Below are positions 45,835 to 47,665 of a stretch of DNA of 47,665 nucleotides, piece by piece. The notes under the pieces were generated by a model. It made no database searches and had not been told where the DNA came from. It saw only the letters and a list, made by a program, of their open reading frames with translations. The first letter of the stretch is position 1. The number at the start of each line of letters is the position of its first letter. Source of the stretch: Halopseudomonas xiamenensis (GTDB lineage: Bacteria > Pseudomonadota > Gammaproteobacteria > Pseudomonadales > Pseudomonadaceae); contig NZ_JACLGO010000033.1 in NCBI RefSeq assembly GCF_014219065.1, forward strand, positions 1 to 47,665. Direction: 5' to 3'. The position numbers were made by a program, and so were the translations under genes.

Positions 45835-46953
45835 ATGCGTGACAAGGTAACGGCCGCCCGGCGGTGGGTGATCAAGATCGGTAGCGCGCTGCTGACCGGC
45901 GATGGGCGCGGCCTGGATCGCCAGGCCATGGCGATCTGGGTGCGGCAGATGGTGGAGCTGCGCAACAGCGGGGTGGATGTGGTGCTGGTGTCCTCCGGCG
46001 CCGTGGCTGCCGGCATGACCCGGCTGGGCTGGAGCGAGCGACCGAAGAGCATTCATCAGTTGCAGGCGGCCGCTGCGGTGGGGCAGATGGACCTGGTGCA
46101 GGCCTGGGAAAGCAGCTTCGAGGAGTTCGGGCTGACCACCGCCCAGGTGCTAGTGACCCATGACGACCTGTCCGACCGCAAGCGTTACCTGAATGCGCGC
46201 AGTACCCTGCGGGGGCTGCTCGATCTCGGTGTGATTCCGGTCATCAACGAGAACGATACGGTGGTCACTGACGAGATCCGCTTTGGTGACAACGATACCC
46301 TTGGTGCGCTGGTGACCAATCTGGTCGAGGCCGATCTGTTGGTGATACTCACCGACCGTGACGGCCTTTTTACTGCTGATCCGCGCAACAATCCCGAGGC
46401 CGAGCTGATTTCCAATGCCATGGCTGATGATCCCCGGCTGGATGCCATGGCTGGCGGCAGCGCCGGTGCCCTGGGGCGCGGCGGCATGCAGACCAAACTG
46501 CGCGCCGCGCGGCTGGCGGCCCGCTCGGGTGCCAGCACCATCATTGTCGGTGGGCGTATCGAGCAGGTGATTGCGCGGCTCAAGGTCGGCGAAGACCTGG
46601 GCACCCTGTTGCTGCCGGAGAAGGGCATGCTGGCGGCGCGCAAGCAATGGCTGGCTGGCCATCTGCAGACCCGTGGCCGGCTGCTGCTCGATGATGGTGC
46701 GGTTCGGGCGCTGCAGAGCGGGCGCTCCAGTCTGTTGCCGGTGGGGGTCAAGGCGGTGGAAGGCAACTTCCGGCGTGGTGAAATGGTGGTCTGCGCCGCG
46801 CTGGACGGCAGCGAGGTTGCGCGGGGGTTGGTCAACTACGGCGCCTATGAGGCGTCGAGGATTCTTGGTCAACCCAGCGAGGCGATCGCCGGAATTCTCG
46901 GCTACGTCGACGAACCGGAGTTGGTGCACCGGGATAACCTGGTGCTGGTGTAG
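45835..46953 (+). CDS. proB: ProB: glutamate 5-kinase
   Basis: The 372-residue enzyme phosphorylates glutamate in the first step of proline synthesis. The amino-acid-kinase domain (about 1-260) has '[18 protein letters not shown]', '[12 protein letters not shown]' and '[18 protein letters not shown]'. '[17 protein letters not shown]' marks the proline feedback region. A C-terminal PUA domain (about 280-360, '[14 protein letters not shown]...[17 protein letters not shown]', in part) follows. proA is not adjacent. It is likely co-transcribed with obgE. Confidence 0.96.
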   Translation: MRDKVTAARRWVIKIGSALLTGDGRGLDRQAMAIWVRQMVELRNSGVDVVLVSSGAVAAGMTRLGWSERPKSIHQLQAAAAVGQMDLVQAWESSFEEFGLTTAQVLVTHDDLSDRKRYLNARSTLRGLLDLGVIPVINENDTVVTDEIRFGDNDTLGALVTNLVEADLLVILTDRDGLFTADPRNNPEAELISNAMADDPRLDAMAGGSAGALGRGGMQTKLRAARLAARSGASTIIVGGRIEQVIARLKVGEDLGTLLLPEKGMLAARKQWLAGHLQTRGRLLLDDGAVRALQSGRSSLLPVGVKAVEGNFRRGEMVVCAALDGSEVARGLVNYGAYEASRILGQPSEAIAGILGYVDEPELVHRDNLVLV

Positions 46954-46965
46954 AGGGGTAGCGGG

Positions 46966-47117
46966 GGTGTAGCGCGCCAGCGCTACGCCTTTGCGGAGGT
47001 TGGTGTGCTCCCGCCGTCGAGCAGGCGCTCGACAGCCCCGGGCTGGGGGTGTAGCGCGCCTGCGCTACGCCTTGCGGGGGTTGGCAGTGCTCCATCGTCG
47101 AGCCAGTGCTCGATGAT
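46966..47117. repeat. Second array of palindromes A and B, inverted relative to the first
   Basis: Palindrome A on the opposite strand begins GGTGTAGCGCGCC at 46966-46989 and 47048-47071. The 47048 copy is the exact reverse complement of the 24 bp at 42467-42490. Palindrome B relatives lie at 47016-47033 (GTCGAGCAGGCGCTCGAC) and 47094-47117 (imperfect). Between B and A a CCCCGGG-type linker is kept. The array lies between convergent proB and rpsT. Confidence 0.82.
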
Positions 47118-47164
47118 CACCTGCAGCTTGGTGTGGCGCTCTGGTTTGCAGGATGGCAGGCCAC

Positions 47165-47195
47165 AAAAAAACCGGCTCAATGAGCCGGTTTTTTT
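47165..47195. terminator. Bidirectional intrinsic terminator between proB and rpsT
   Basis: A run of seven A, stem ACCGGCTC, loop AAT, GAGCCGGT and a run of seven T give a terminator that works on both strands. It lies 20 bp after the rpsT stop. Confidence 0.92.
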
Positions 47196-47214
47196 GCATC
47201 AACGCAGAACGCGA

Positions 47215-47487
47215 TCAGGCGGCGGTAGCCATGGCCTTGATGTGTGCGTTCAGGCGGCTCTTGTGGCGAGCGGCCTTGTTCTTGTTGATGATGCCCTTGT
47301 CGGCCATGCGATCGATGACCGGAACGGCGGCAGTGTAGGCTGCCTGGGCTTTCTCGAGGTCTTTGGCGTCGATCGCCTTGACTACGTTCTTGATGTAGGT
47401 ACGAACCATGGAGCGCAGGCTTGCATTGTGATTGCGGCGCTTCTCGGCCTGCTTGGCGCGTTTCTTGGCTTGAGGTGAGTTGGCCAC
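47215..47487 (-). CDS. rpsT: 30S ribosomal protein S20
   Basis: The 90-residue, Lys/Arg/Ala-rich protein begins '[20 protein letters not shown]', typical of S20, which binds 16S rRNA early in assembly. The start codon is GTG (47487-47485) after a TGAGGAGC site. A non-AUG start is also known for E. coli rpsT (UUG), where it takes part in autogenous control, so similar regulation is plausible. Confidence 0.97.
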   Translation of the reverse strand: MANSPQAKKRAKQAEKRRNHNASLRSMVRTYIKNVVKAIDAKDLEKAQAAYTAAVPVIDRMADKGIINKNKAARHKSRLNAHIKAMATAA

Positions 47488-47537
47488 CGTCTTGCTCCTC
47501 AGAAAATCAGTGAATTAGGGTATAAATAAGGTCGCGT

Positions 47538-47566
47538 ACTGTGCCGTAGAGCCAGGCCAATGTCAA
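47538..47566 (-). promoter_or_regulatory. Candidate promoter of rpsT
   Basis: On the minus strand a perfect TTGACA (47566-47561) and CACAGT (47543-47538) are 17 bp apart. The -10 is weak; TATACC near 47517-47522 is an alternative -10. Two promoters are known for E. coli rpsT. Confidence 0.5.
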
Positions 47567-47665
47567 GGGGCAAAAGCCGGCGGTGGCCTGGGTTGTCGTA
47601 TATGGTCTCCTCCCTCATTGCAAGGCTTTCAACATTCAATGACAAGAGCAGGTTGTCTGTCGTAT
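47567..47665. other. Right-edge intergenic sequence upstream of rpsT
   Basis: No reading frame with a credible start, hairpin or repeat is seen in these last 99 bases. In other pseudomonads the gene divergent from rpsT is murJ, so this may be its upstream region; that is inference from synteny only. Confidence 0.3.

Overview
The window is GC-rich bacterial chromosome from a gammaproteobacterium, almost certainly a member of the Pseudomonadaceae (Pseudomonas or a close genus such as Halopseudomonas). The grounds are gene order (lpoA-yraN-SIS-dolP, then rsmI, rnpB and mraZ-to-lpxC, then dciA, an M23 peptidase, secA and argJ; also ispB divergent from rplU-rpmA-obgE-proB with rpsT nearby), protein sequences that read like Pseudomonas orthologues, and REP-like repeats with GTGGGAGC ends. 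No phage, insertion sequence, CRISPR array or tRNA was seen. No gene-free stretch exceeds 300 bp.

Layout. (1) 1-3526: repeats, then a minus-strand operon lpoA-yraN-SIS protein-dolP joined by overlapping stop/start codons. (2) 3701-4993: rsmI and the RNase P RNA. (3) 5174-23060: the complete division and cell wall (dcw) cluster mraZ-rsmH-ftsL-ftsI-murE-murF-mraY-murD-ftsW-murG-murC-ddlB-ftsQ-ftsA-ftsZ-lpxC. It starts at a strong promoter followed by four MraZ boxes at 10-bp spacing and ends at an intrinsic terminator. (4) 23102-28992: dciA on the minus strand, then an M23 metallopeptidase, secA and argJ. (5) 29011-38429: accessory region. Two large divergent lipoproteins that look like serine hydrolases are flanked by near-identical hairpins. 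They are followed by a MocR-type regulator, an orphan FimT-like pseudopilin and a membrane GGDEF-EAL protein. (6) 38429-41666: a PhnD-like periplasmic binding protein whose start overlaps the stop of the GGDEF-EAL gene, converging on trmA and a purine permease. (7) 41826-47487: fklB, ispB, rplU-rpmA-obgE-proB and rpsT. Two arrays of an unusual palindromic repeat fill the gaps between convergent genes.

How it works together. Region 3 makes the lipid II precursor (MurC, D, E, F, Ddl, MraY, MurG) and builds the divisome (FtsL, I, W, Q, A, Z); LpxC commits carbon to lipid A. LpoA, DolP and the M23 protein extend the envelope theme. Housekeeping genes cover tRNA processing (RNase P), replication (DciA), protein export (SecA), ribosome parts and assembly (L21, L27, S20, Obg) and rRNA/tRNA methylation (RsmI, RsmH, TrmA). 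The least explained parts are the divergent lipoprotein pair, the GGDEF-EAL/PhnD-like pair, which suggests a periplasmic ligand controlling cyclic-di-GMP, and the palindromic repeat arrays.
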